Source: Fulvia fulva (Eukaryota; Ascomycota; Dothideomycetes; Mycosphaerellales; Mycosphaerellaceae). From it: 64,000 bases of DNA. The stretch spans positions 744,001 through 808,000 of the forward strand of contig NC_063012.1 of assembly GCF_020509005.1 (NCBI RefSeq). Reading direction: 5' to 3'. Numbering within the stretch: position 1 is the first letter of the stretch; each line of letters begins with the position of its first letter. The position numbers and the translations under genes are program-made. Positions 35,047-46,392 of the stretch are shown piece after piece. A model generated the notes under the pieces. That model ran no database searches, was not told the DNA's origin, and worked only from the letters and a program-made list of their open reading frames with translations.

Positions 35047-35784
35047 TCAGCCGTCTTTCGGCTCCTGCACGGCATCGACATTCTCTTTGCCCATTTCCCG
35101 CTGCATTGCTGCCAGCGAATCGACCTGCGACTGAGACCGGAGTTGCAACTTCTTCGGCCTGCGTGGCGTACCGGTCGAAATCGTATCTTCAGCATCTACT
35201 GGGGCGCCCACGGCGGCATTCGCTTGCGATCTCACTTCCAGCTTTCGAGGCTTCTTCTTCATCACCGGTCCGATGGGCTGCTCATATGTCAGAGCCTGTT
35301 CCGCGGTGCTCTGGTTCTGTGCATTCTGCTCCTCATAGTAGGCAACGACCTCTTCTGGCGTTGCGTCTTGCCATTTCTTGTCCTTCCCACCGACTTTGAT
35401 CCATGGGCCATGAATCGCTCCAACTCCGGCTCCAATTAAGATGCCCAGGCCGGCGGTTGGTATCGACAAGACGCCGGAGAGGAGCGTCCCTACAAGAGTT
35501 CCCAATCCAAGACCGGTGCCCAGCCCTATGCCTCCTCCAGCCGCTCCTCCTTGCCATGTACCGCTTTGCAGTCGTCTTGCGATCTTGCTCCGTTCGCCAT
35601 GTGCTTCGACCTCGCGTGCGTACGCCTCTTCCACCAGTCGCTCTCTTTCTGACGGGTTGGAAAGCGTTGCTGCCTTCTCTCGCAGGCTCGTTGCGTACTC
35701 CTGGGCTTGTGCGACTTTTTGCGATGCTGCCACTGCTTGCAAGAGCTCGGCTCGGCTTGGAGGTCCTGCCTCCTTGGGAGGCAT
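35047..35784 (-). CDS. Glycine-zipper domain protein
   Basis: A 245-residue single-exon protein. The ATG at 35784 (MPPKEAG) is chosen because similarity-like sequence begins there; the frame is open about 49 codons further upstream. Residues 20-72 are helical and charged. Residues 76-126 form a long Gly-rich hydrophobic segment with GxxxG repeats (GGGIGLGTGLGLGTLVG, then AGLGILIGAGVGAIHGPW), a glycine zipper that can pack as a membrane hairpin. The C-terminal third is disordered with two short repeats (KKPRKLEVRSQ and RRPKKLQLRSQ). Similar fungal proteins are uncharacterised; a membrane-associated role is inference. Confidence 0.82.
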   Translation of the reverse strand: MPPKEAGPPSRAELLQAVAASQKVAQAQEYATSLREKAATLSNPSERERLVEEAYAREVEAHGERSKIARRLQSGTWQGGAAGGGIGLGTGLGLGTLVGTLLSGVLSIPTAGLGILIGAGVGAIHGPWIKVGGKDKKWQDATPEEVVAYYEEQNAQNQSTAEQALTYEQPIGPVMKKKPRKLEVRSQANAAVGAPVDAEDTISTGTPRRPKKLQLRSQSQVDSLAAMQREMGKENVDAVQEPKDG

Positions 35785-36283
35785 TGCAGTGGTGGATCGT
35801 GCTAGCGGTCCACAGTGAGAGGTAAGTTCGGGCACAATGCCTACTGCTAACTGGTCTCCGGCGAGTGATGTCGATTCGTCATGTGTTTTTGATGATCCTG
35901 GGTTCCCAAGACTGTCTGTCGTCGCCCTCACTCAGGTTCCAGCACGTACACGCCACAGACGCTGTTCACACCTCTCCTTGCCATGCTCATGAGGCTTAAA
36001 GACAGGTGTCGATATGACGGCATAGTGTACATGTGGGTGCATGCTTTGTGGAACCAAGAAAGCAGGAAACAGGAACACGCGTTGACTTGCATGAAACTCT
36101 AAAATCTTCCATCTCTTCCCGACATCACCTTGCTCTATAAGACAAAGAACATTCTCCGCTCCATCTCCAGCCCCGATTGATAACGCCGTATCTACGTCGA
36201 GATACACACTTGGCAACATGGGTTCGATCATCGAGCGCAGCCCACCATCGTCAACGACATCGCCTCCGACATCTGCGTACCTG
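35785..36283. other. Intergenic, no gene seen
   Basis: About 500 bp between the glycine-zipper gene and paralogue 6. Only shadow frames. The region just after the stop of paralogue 6 was checked for the missing family C-terminus and none was found. Confidence 0.45.
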
Positions 36284-37378
36284 CTATCTCCTCACACAAA
36301 CCTGATCTATCTCGGGACATAAAGGCCATGTGGCGACGACGCAGGCTCTTTCCTCTCTGTGCCACCTCCATAGCTGATCGTCCGTGACCTCTGGGCATCG
36401 AGCACAACCACAGCCAAACCTCGCAGGCTGCAAAGCCATACCCGCTGATGATGGCATTTCTTCCAGCCAAAACTTCTGCAGGAACAGTTTCCAGGCGTAA
36501 GCTGCTCCAACAAGCCAGTGGTGTATGCTTGGTGGCATTCTTTCGACATGCGAAGCTGATGTGCCGCAACTCTTGTATCCTCTGGAGCGTCCACTTGTGC
36601 CGACTTCCGTCATCGCCATGGATGTAACCTGGGCCTCATCATCAGCCTCGAGATCACCGCCGATAAGCCACTCTACGAAGGCTTCGCCCATCTCGATGAA
36701 CTTGTTGTCACCGAAGTACCCCTCTCCCCTCCATCCGTAGTACTCCGCACTGACAGCATGGGCAACCTCATGAACTAGAGTAATCGCGAGATGTATCCAT
36801 CGCGCCAGCAGGAAGAACCATGGTTTATCGGCAAGCTCTAGAAGCTTCAGCTGTTCAAGGGCCACGACGATGCCTAGCATTGGCTTATCGTTTGGCGACC
36901 ACAAGCGCTTAAGCAGAGTGCAATATCCGTGCGAGCTTTTCTGCTCCTTGAACGACATCCTGATCTTGCGAGCCATGCCGGCCAGCATCTCGAGGACCAA
37001 GTCTGCTTCACTTGGGGGTAGTGATGTCGCGGGGTCATGCATCAGGTCGAAACGCTGTCGAATCTCACCACCTCCGTAGCTAACGGTTCGCCTGGGACCA
37101 CGTAGGAGTGCATGCCAGAAGTGAACAGCGCGGAAGCTCGTCAACATCCGGGATGCGAGAACAAGCGCTGGCGCGATACGCAGCAAGTCGAGATGCGACA
37201 GATCATCCCACTGCGAGCGAGCGAAGATGGGATGGATGTCATTGCTCAACGCGCTCGTCTCGAGTAACTCGGTGATCATATCCTCCGTGTCTGGTTGTGA
37301 TAGCTGCGCTATCAGGGATCGTACGTACTGCTGCTCCCGAGTCGGCTCTGCAGGAACTTGGACCTTGGGGCTGGCCAT
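36284..37378 (-). CDS. HExxH-family paralogue 6, divergent, putative zincin-type metallopeptidase
   Basis: A single exon of 364 residues from the ATG at 37378, the most divergent intact copy. Motifs: HPIFARSQW (49-57), PALVLASRMLT (70-80), HFWHA (86-90), HEVAH (203-207), candidate third ligand Glu229 (IEMG) and CGCARC (323-328). It carries a longer N-terminus (MASPKVQVPAEPTREQQ) and a shorter linker between the Glu and the Cys motif. The C-terminal IQWMLSL motif of the other copies is absent. The end may therefore be a later frameshift, or a genuine divergence. About 590 bp upstream lies the gypsy insertion. Confidence 0.82.
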   Translation of the reverse strand: MASPKVQVPAEPTREQQYVRSLIAQLSQPDTEDMITELLETSALSNDIHPIFARSQWDDLSHLDLLRIAPALVLASRMLTSFRAVHFWHALLRGPRRTVSYGGGEIRQRFDLMHDPATSLPPSEADLVLEMLAGMARKIRMSFKEQKSSHGYCTLLKRLWSPNDKPMLGIVVALEQLKLLELADKPWFFLLARWIHLAITLVHEVAHAVSAEYYGWRGEGYFGDNKFIEMGEAFVEWLIGGDLEADDEAQVTSMAMTEVGTSGRSRGYKSCGTSASHVERMPPSIHHWLVGAAYAWKLFLQKFWLEEMPSSAGMALQPARFGCGCARCPEVTDDQLWRWHREERACVVATWPLCPEIDQVCVRR

Positions 37379-37761
37379 GGCGCACGTTGAGGTTGCTCGT
37401 GTTTGCTAACAGATGGAAGAGTCGAGAGGTCAGTGGTTGATGGTCGAGTCGAAGGATGGATGTGCATGGTTCAACAAGTGTCGAGATGTCTGCTGACGGA
37501 GCTAAGTTCGTGACTTGGTAAGTGAATGCTCTAGCACTCCAACACAACAGCACACGTTCACTGTCATGATGGCTCTGCATGTGCAATCTGTACACTCGGA
37601 CGTGCCGGGTAACGGACATTTGATCTATCAAGCATTCGTCATACTATAAGTTCAAATGGTCAAAATCCATGCTATCCGGACATGAACGACGGCGCTGAAG
37701 GATTGTTTGGTATGCAGTCGGCAGTAGTAGCCAAACAGGGATGGCGCTCAACATGAAAGCC
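37379..37761. other. Intergenic, no gene seen
   Basis: Promoter side of paralogue 6 and 3' side of the interrupted ORF. Nothing else is supported. Confidence 0.45.
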
Positions 37762-37968
37762 CTATCTGTTGGTCCAGATGGTCAAGGTAGCGGTGGAAAC
37801 GCTGTTTGGGCGAGGGCGCAGAGTAGACAATGTCCAAGACACTTTTAAGCATAAGGCTTCCTGCCGTGCCGGGGTCACATTGCACTGACGAATTTGTCGA
37901 TGAATGCTGTCCTGGAGAAGCTTGGTGACTTCCTCGGCGGGCATGTTGATGTCTGTGGCATGAGTGAC

Positions 37969-38078
37969 TGTGAGAACCTTGGCGAGTGTGAATCTGAGAT
38001 ACAGAAAAGCTACCTGAGAAAACTCTAAATACAAAGCTGAGCGCCAAGCCGGCGGTGTGTTCGGATAAGAACGTCACA
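37969..38078 (-). repeat. 3' LTR of the gypsy element, 110 bp
   Basis: On the minus strand it reads TGTGACG...GGTTCTCACA. It is nearly identical to the 5' LTR and, unlike the interior, shows almost no RIP mutation. Confidence 0.9.
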
Positions 38079-39055
38079 TCCTCCCCTACTAGACCCTGAC
38101 ACACCTGTGTCAGCCTGAGGCGGCCAGCCTGATCGCCTATATACTTGAATCGATAACAAAAGAGATCCTAAAGCTTTAGCTTCCTTCGTCGTAGCTTCCT
38201 AGCCTACGACCCTTTAGCTTACTTTACTCCGTATATATAACTGCCTTACGAGGCTTAACTCTACTACCTAAGCTTACTACGAGCTTACTAACCCCGTTAG
38301 ATGACCTCGCCGCGAGCTTCTTACGCGTATTCGCGCCTTCCTATATCGTTAGAAGCTCGTAGTATTAGGTAGCTCGTATAGAACGTAAGTATAAAAGTAC
38401 GCTCTTATTCAAAATCAATCTGACTACAAATATTAACCTTTAAGCTTACTAAGTCTTTAACAACCTCTTCGCCCTTCGGTAGCTTCTTCCTTAACCTTCT
38501 TTAGCCTTAGCTAACTTATTCTTAATTAGATTAAGGTATATAAGCCGCGCCGCGGTATCGGCGTTAACGTAGTAATACTAACGTGTTTTAGACTCCTTTC
38601 TTCCTTATAGCTTACTATAGCTCCTGTCCCGCGCTCTCCTTAAGGCAAGGAGTTAATAGCTTAGATAGACGCCCTTACCGTTACCTATACTTCGGCCGTA
38701 TCTAATAACTTCCCGCGGCTTCCCGTTTGTACTAAGACGCGCCTTCCGGGTATACCTACCGGATAGTTAGCCGGTTAGTAGACTCGGCTCTACGCCTTCT
38801 AGTTTAAAGTCTAGTTCTCTCGCGACGTTATTAAGCTAGATAATTAGATCGCGCTATAGTTAGCCCGTTTTGCGCGCTAGTATCTAAGGATCGACGGAGG
38901 ATCTAGATTCTTTAAGATAATTTATATACTCCCTTCGCGCTATAGCCGCTTCTAGTTTAGCGGCGTTCTAAAGCTAGTAGCCGCGTTAGACTCCGACTTC
39001 GACGTCTTCGAAGAGGTCCCTAAGGGCGGTATTCTAAGGTAGCCTATCGCTTTTA

Positions 39056-40092
39056 GACTATATACTATATAAACTAGGCTAGCGGCGATCGTCTTTAGCT
39101 ACTATAGCGGCCGCTCTAGATCTACGCGATACGTACAAAGCTACCGTTCTAAGGGCGATACCGAGCGTCCGCTAGGAACCTTTACTAAGTACTAGTAACT
39201 TAGCCTACCGAGTAGTAAGCTAGAGAAATACGACTAGGAGGATCCTAAGCCTAATACTATAGGCGACTTTACCTTTATCAAGCGCGGCGGCTATACTAAT
39301 TGTTTCTAGACTAGTAAGTACTCTACCTACGACCGTAGCCGGTCTCGTACTAAGTTTAGCTATACTAAGCGGTCTTCCCGGTTAAAGGACTCTAAGCGCC
39401 TAGTCACCCCTAGTAAGGTAGCTAACTTCTCTAATCTTTCCTAGGCCTACGATATTACTTAGGTCACGGAGTCTACTTAGTTCTAGAATACTAAGTTTAA
39501 GTATCGTAATCTAGCTTAGATTAACGCCCCGACCCTAGCTATATATAGTCTAGTCTTCTAGGTTAGTTGTAAGCCTTATACTACCCGCGACGCCGCTAGC
39601 TGCCTAAAGGCCGCGTTAAAGGCTAACTTAGCTTACGTCCGCGCCTTTATTTACGAGAACGCCGAGACTAATACGAATAGACCTAGCTAGGAGGAGAACA
39701 CCTTAGATAAGGAGGACGACGGCTTATTCGTATTACTAACTAAGCCTAGTAAGTCCGCTAGTATACCTAAGGTACCTAGGAAGCCTCCTAGTAAGAAGCC
39801 TATATCTTTAGCTAGTAAGAAGCCCGCGGCCTTAGCTAAAAAGAAGTCGGCTCCTAGGACTCGGCGTAGCCCTCGGTAGATATCGCCGCGCTATACCCTA
39901 GACCGTAACGAGCCGTAGGAGGGTCTAAGCGATATCTCCGACTACGTTAGGTAGCTCCGCGAGATTCCGGTATAGACGCCTCTCCTAGAAGACTCTAAGG
40001 GTAAAGGCGAGGCGGACGTAACCTCGCCTACGGTCTACGGTCGTATAGCTAGTCCTCCTATTCTTCTAGTAGCTAAGCGGTTTAGGCGGTTA
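39056..40092. mobile_element. 1037-bp segment inserted in the gypsy element
   Basis: It is present in this copy and absent at the matching place in the copy at 7556-9544 (near 8460), where the sense ORF runs on unbroken. A TTA occurs at both edges (39053-39055 and 40090-40092), which fits a 2-3 bp target duplication. No terminal inverted repeats were found. On the plus strand, ignoring RIP stops, it encodes a protein-like sequence with a Lys/Ser/Pro-rich stretch near 39740-39880. Class unknown. Confidence 0.6.
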
Positions 40093-40322
40093 ATCGCGAC
40101 TAGACGTACTTTACGATTCGGCTCGATTACCGAGAGGCCGAGAGGGGCTATAGTTCTATCTAGCTCCTTAGCTCGTTCGCCTATACTAATAATAGAGGAT
40201 AATAATAGAGAGTATCTAGAGGTAGTACCTAGTAATTTCCGGTTCCTAGGTTAGAAGTAAGGCTCTAAGAGCCTAGATAATAATAAGCCCGAGGCTACTT
40301 TATAATTTAGTACTACGTTCTT

Positions 40323-40557
40323 TATTAAATAGGTACGGGTAGATAGTAGCGGAGTAGAGTAAGAGATCAATCTTTAACTAACTAATAGTACGAGTATATA
40401 GCAATATATTAGGAACTAATGTGTAAATTATATTAGATGTCTATCTAAGCTAAAGGGGAGAGAAGGTATCTCCCTATAAGCTAAGTTATCGTAGATACCT
40501 TAGGCTACTAGATCACTTCCTAATTATTAACTCCCTTTAAGATGCTACATCTTAACA
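40323..40557. repeat. Solo LTR, copia-type, 235 bp, nested
   Basis: Reverse complement of the LTR at 4989-5223. Flanked by the identical 5-bp duplication TTCTT (40318-40322 and 40558-40562). The empty site, AAGAA on the other strand, is preserved near 8227 in the truncated gypsy copy. Confidence 0.9.
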
Positions 40558-40851
40558 TTCTTGTTTTATACGAGCGATAGGTAGCCGAGTAACCTAACTT
40601 AAGAGTACTATAGACTAATAACCCTAATTAATAATTCTTACGACCTAACTCCCTTAGCGCCGCTTCGGTAACTAGGCTTACTCCTATAGTTTCTTCTTTA
40701 TTATCCGCTACCTTAGTCCCTTTAGGCGAGCGGTCTTAGCTACTACCTCGGCTTCTTAAAGTAGCTACTACGATAGGTTAGCTTATCTAACCTCCGGGTC
40801 TACTAAGTCCGGTATATCTATATCTAAAAGGCTATTAGTCGCTTTAGGTTC

Positions 40852-41085
40852 TATCAAGAATATATAGGCCGTAGGACAAGTATATAGGTATAGGTGTGTT
40901 ATGTAACTAGATTACGTGACTAGGGTTTACTAGCCTATAGGCTAGCAAATATCCGGACATCTAGTATCTACCTATACTAATACCGGCGATACTATATATA
41001 GATACACGCTATCCTATTAGGTCCTTCTTCGTCTTTCGTATAATCCGCCGTCTTCTACTACTACGTAACTCGTACCTATTTAATA
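40852..41085 (+). repeat. 5' LTR of the copia element
   Basis: 234 bp, TATCAAG...TTTAATA (TG...CA before RIP). It pairs with 46159-46392. A candidate tRNA primer site (GGTTATAAGCCCGGGTT) follows directly. Confidence 0.88.
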
Positions 41086-44000
41086 GGTTATAAGCCCGGG
41101 TTAGCAACTCGGTATTTCACCCTCGATAAAGTCGTATTAGAGTTATTCCTCTTTAGAACAAAAGGAAGGTAGACTAGAGGCCGTACCCGCCTTATATAGA
41201 AAGCTATAGCCGTACTATAGGTGTATATAAGACGTAAAAGAGCCTAGTAAGGTACTATTAGACTCCGAGTTAGGGAGCCTATACTAATACCTTAGACAAG
41301 TAGGCGAGCTTACTAAGAAGAGTCGCTCTCCGGACATCGTGTTCGTATCGACTAACTGTTTATTCTAAGAGAGCCGTAGTGTCTTAGAAACCCCCTCTAC
41401 TAAGAGAGTTACGCTATAGTGTCTTAGTACTAACATAATCCTTACCGACCGACTTTCCTCCTCTTCCCGGCGGATAGCTATCCTCTCCGCTATTAACCTC
41501 GCGTTCGGTTTATCCTATTTCGATCCGATCGCGTACGACCGAATACATCCTTTTACCTAAGGGTAGCCAACCTGTCCCTTAACTTACAAAAAATAGAGAA
41601 CGAGACTAGGTTTATAAGAAAGAGAGTAGTACCTCTTCTAATAAGAGAGAACTACGAAACATAGTTCAAGCTAATAAGAATATACCTAGTATTAAAGTAG
41701 GTTGACTAGGTCCTCGAAGACACTATTACGGACATTCCCGCTACAACCCTATCTATAGCGACACTATTATCGGAGTCATCCCTTCCTTTAGATTAAGCGA
41801 TAAGGAAGGCATCGTATAGACGGCACAATATAACGGCCCTATATAAGATGTATATCTGTCTGTCGATAGATAACTAAGAGATAATATACGAGATCCGGTA
41901 TACGAAGGAGTTATAGGAATAGGCTAAAGCTAAATATAAGAGAAGACTTCTCGCTACTAGAAGAAGTTTGCTTTAGTAATATACCAATTTCGTAATAATA
42001 GAGGACCAGTCAATAGATGACGCCTAGTAGGAGCTTAGCTCAATTATAAGGAGGGCTATTTCAATCTCGCCTTAGTTCTAAGACATCAAGACTAAGGACA
42101 GAAAGATCTAGCAACTCTTAGTAGCTCTACTAGACTTATTTAGCTCAATTCGCGATACAATTAATGCCTAGGTGAATCTCTTACTATAAGACATTCTTAC
42201 AATTCTTAGGGAGAAGCAAGAATCAATAATTTATTAAGGGATAGCTATGTTCGCTAAGAAGGGTTTCTAGAGCAAGCTTACGTACTATCTCTACGGTAGT
42301 AACTATTTTATAAGCAAGTGCCTACACCTTTCTATAGCTTAGTTGGCTATTAGGAACAAGGACAAACTAGCTAGGGTTACCTACCCTACTAAGAGATAAC
42401 CGTTACTACCTCGTAGGAGGTCATTATTACTAAACCTTCGTAATCACCTTAAGGTAATAACGGACCTTATAAAGCAGATAAAGGAGAGCCGTAAGCTAAA
42501 GGCCTCCTCTAGTAAGAAGCCTATAAGGGCCTATATAACCTAGGAAGACGCATTAGACTCTAAGATACTATTAGAAGATAATGATGTTAATGAGGTTGCC
42601 TATTCTACTATAGAAGCTAAAGGCAAGTACCCCTCGTCCGAGTAGTTACTTAACTCTTGTGTATCATTATATATAACTGACCAAGATTCACTATTTAGGA
42701 CACTAAAGCCTCTTTAAAAGAGGAAGTAGATCAAGGTTAGAGGTTAGGGGTGGCTATCTATAAGCTACATATATAGGAAGTGTAGTAATAGGTAGTCCTT
42801 CTAGAAAGCAAATTGTCTTAGAAAATGTCCTGTTTGTTCCTAGCCTTAGAGTTAGTCTTGTTTTGTGGAATTAGTTTAGCTAATAGTTTGCTGTCTAACT
42901 ACCTAGTTTCACTCTAAAATCCTTATCTAGTAAACCCGTTGTCTAGACTAAACTTCGAGGAGGAGTACCGTTTATCTACTCGATCTCGGAAATTCTTAAG
43001 CTATAGTATACTAGTATACTCTCTTAAGAACGTGACGGTACCGCTATAGCTAATACTAAGTCCGAAGATCAGTAGGAGCTATAGTATAGAAGATATATAC
43101 ACCTTAGCAAGGGACTACTAAGAAACCTATATAGAGTCACTAATAAGAAAGATCCTATTCCTATTCCTTCTAAATACCAGAATTATAAGGTCTGCTCCCT
43201 TGTAAATATAAGGAAGTTTAAAGGACCTACTATAGAGAGGAAAGGGGAGAGGCTGGCCCTCATCTCTATTAACATCTATAGGCCTTTTCAGGGCGTAGTC
43301 TCTAGGCTAGGATACAAATATTGGCTTGAGATTATAGACAACTTCTCTAGGAAGAAGTAGGTAATCCCTTTGAAGGCTAGGAGCGACGCTCCTACAGCCC
43401 TACGGGATTAGAAGGTCTAGGTAGAACGGTAGTTAAGGTGCTTTCTATCTACGATCCGTAGTAATAGTATAAAGGAAATTCTCGCCTTACTAAAAGAGTA
43501 AGAGAAGGAGTTTAGCACTTAGATAGACACAACTGATGCCTATAACTCTCTTTAGAATAGACCTGTAGAAAGGTTAATTTAAGCCTCTAAGAATATAGTC
43601 CGGGCTATACTTAAAGACTCTAGTATGCTAGTTAAGTTCTAGCTAGAAGCTTTATAAGCACAGACTGTAATTAGAAATAGACTGCCTAATAGTCCGATTA
43701 TTAATAGTATTGCTCTTTTACTAGAAGAAGCCTTTACTAGCTAAGTACCATTAGTCGACCATTTCTACGTCTAGGGATGTAAAGCTATAGTCTATATAGA
43801 CCTAAGAGCCTAACCTCAAGGCTTAAGGAGAGACAAGTTAATAAACCGAGGAAAAGAAGCCGTGTTTATAGGCTACTTAGAAAACACTACAAAACAATAG
43901 CTGTTCTAGGATCCCGTTATAAAAGCTATAAAAGCGTATAGTCACGTCGACTAGTTTAAGAATAAGAAGGGGGGAGATATAGATCTTGGTATCACCTTTA

Positions 44001-46158
44001 CTAACTAGCCGAGTCGAGCGCTATAGCGTAATCCTATTAGGAGGAAGCCCTTTAGGGCGAAATTTCCCGATAGGGGATTATTAGAGACACCGTTACGAAG
44101 GCTAGGAGAAAATATTAAGGCGGTTTTAACACTGTCGAAGGCCGATAACGGTGGATCTATATAGAACCTACCCGAGTCATTAATACTATAGCAACCGCTA
44201 TCTATATAACATCCCCCTCCCCTAAAGGACATTAGGGAATACTAGAAGTTTAGAGATTAGGGTACTCTAATAAAAGAAAAAGAAGATGTCGTTAAGTTCG
44301 ACCTATCTAAACACCTAGCGCCACCTTAGGTTATAGGTAACAAGAGGTTAAGGGGGGACGGAGATAATAACTCTAAAGAGTATAAGGCTAAATACTATAA
44401 GGCTCTTATCGCCTAGATGTTCTATCTAGACCCTACAATAAGCTAGGTAGAGGAGATTCTAAACGACGTAGAAGAATATATATTTGCTACTATTAGGTAG
44501 GCTATAGCCTATTAGCAGGAAGTACTAATCCCAAAGTCCTATAAGGTAGCCGTAGGAGATCCCGAATAGGGATATATATAAAGAGAGGTAATCGAGAACG
44601 AACTTATTGCCTTAGTAAGTAACAACACCTAGGAAGTAGTTGTACCGCTAAAGAGTATGAATCTAATTACTTCTAGGTAGGTCTTTAATATAAAAAGAAT
44701 AATTAGTAGAGCTATTAAGAAGTTCAAGGCAAGACTAGTTATAAGAGGGCTTTTATAGAAATATAGGGTTGACTTCGAAGAGACCTTTACACCTACTATT
44801 AGATATAATACTCTCCGAGTATTTATAGTAGTAGTGTATAAGAGAGATCTCGAGATGCACCTAGTAGATATGAATAATGCTTTTACCTAAAGCAGCCTCC
44901 TTAAAGACATCTATATAATCCTACCCCTAGGAGTTAAAGCACCTCTAAATATAGTGTTTAAGGTCCTACGAAGCCTTTATAGGCTTAAGCAAGTAGCTAG
45001 AGACTAGAACAAGCTCTATGTTACGAAGCTAGAGAAGATTAGATTTACCTAGTCCTAGGTAGATCTATACCTACTTATCTATACGGATAGAGACCTTATA
45101 GTCCTTACCTATATAGATGACATACCTATTGTAGCTCCGGAGCTATTAGATGTTTAGTAGTTTAAGGCTAAGCTTAGAAAAGTGTTTAAGAGTAAAGATC
45201 TTAGTAAACCTACGAAGATCCTTAGAATAAGGATTATAAGAGACAGGTCCTAAGGCACTTTAAAGCTTAATTAAGGACACTATGTCTACGCTAACTTAGC
45301 TAAGATAAACATAGCTAGAGAGAAGGCTACGCTAACCTACTTACCTATAGAGAGCTACGAGCATTTAGTGCCTACGGCACCTATAGATAAGAGGTGTAAC
45401 AAACAGGATTACTAGAGCTATAATAGTACCTAGATATAGCTAATAACAATAACAAGGCTAGACTTAGCATTCCCCCTTAGAAGAATTAGCTTCTATGTTA
45501 CTGATCCCTTATAGTAGTATATAAAGGCTTTAAAGAAGCTCTCCCGATACCTACGGTCGTACCTAGACCTAGGTCTTATATATAGAAAGGGAGGGGGCAA
45601 TCTCTAGGGATACTCGGACTCTAACTACGCTATAGACAAAGTGGATAGAGTCTCAATTCTAGGATACGTATAGTTCCTTTATAGATCACATATGTCCTAG
45701 ATAAGTAGAAAGTAGAAGTCTATTATAACATTAATAATAGAAGCTGAGTTTATAGCTATAAACGTAGCCGTAAAGCAGTCATAATTTCTTGCTGCTATCC
45801 TTAGGGAAATGGGCTGCCTAGAACTAGTAGGAAAGAGCTCTTTCTAGCCGAGTATAAGGGTAAGTAAGGGCACTGTTGACGAGCTAAGGCTAGTCAAGCT
45901 TATAGGTGATAACTAAGCCGCTTTAACACTTATTAAAGATGCCTATATATATAAAAGGTCAAAGCATATTAATGTTATATATAACTATGTTAGACATCTC
46001 TAGTAGTAGAAGAAGATTGTAGTGAACTACTACTATATAAAGGACATAGCTACTAATAGGTTAATAAAGCCCCTTAATAGCTAGTAGTTCTAAAACTTTA
46101 TAAGGCAGCTCTAGCTTACGTAAAGGGATTGTAGGAGACTATGTAGCCTAAGTAGGAG

Positions 46159-46392
46159 TATTAAGAACATATAGGCTATAGGACAAGTATGTAGGTGTAG
46201 GTGTGTTATATAACTAGATCACGTGACTAGGGTTTACTAGCCTATAGGCTAGCAAACATCCGGACACCTAGTATCTACCTACACTAATACCGGCAATACT
46301 ATATATAGATACACGCTATCCTATTAGGTCCTTCTTTGTCTTTCGTGTAATCCGCCGTCTTCTACTACTACGTAACTCGTACCTATTTAATA
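46159..46392 (+). repeat. 3' LTR of the copia element
   Basis: 234 bp, same length as the 5' LTR. The differences between the two are largely C/T and G/A, as RIP would leave. Confidence 0.88.

Larger units (their letters stand above)
40852..46392 (+). mobile_element. Ty1/copia LTR retrotransposon, complete length, nested in the gypsy element
   Basis: 5541 bp with 234-bp LTRs (40852-41085 and 46159-46392) and a target duplication GGTTC/GGTTT (40847-40851 and 46393-46397), the difference being a RIP-type C to T. The empty site is intact near 7940 in the other gypsy copy. On the plus strand, ignoring stops: gag-like sequence from about 41800, a Cys-rich stretch near 42780, an integrase C-terminal block (FIGY) near 43870, reverse transcriptase YIDDIPIV near 45110, and the RNase H end (EAEFIA near 45750, RSKHINV near 45960). 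That domain order, integrase before reverse transcriptase, defines copia. RIP is lighter than in the host element. Confidence 0.93.

Noticed and set aside
27784..35784. A secondary-metabolite cluster around the SDR, glycosyltransferase and b561 genes
   Set aside because: There is no backbone enzyme (PKS, NRPS, terpene cyclase), transporter or pathway regulator, and two of the genes look inactive.
44005..44232. Minus-strand 75-codon open frame inside the copia element
   Set aside because: It is opposite to the integrase-to-RT coding strand and has no motif; a chance opening.
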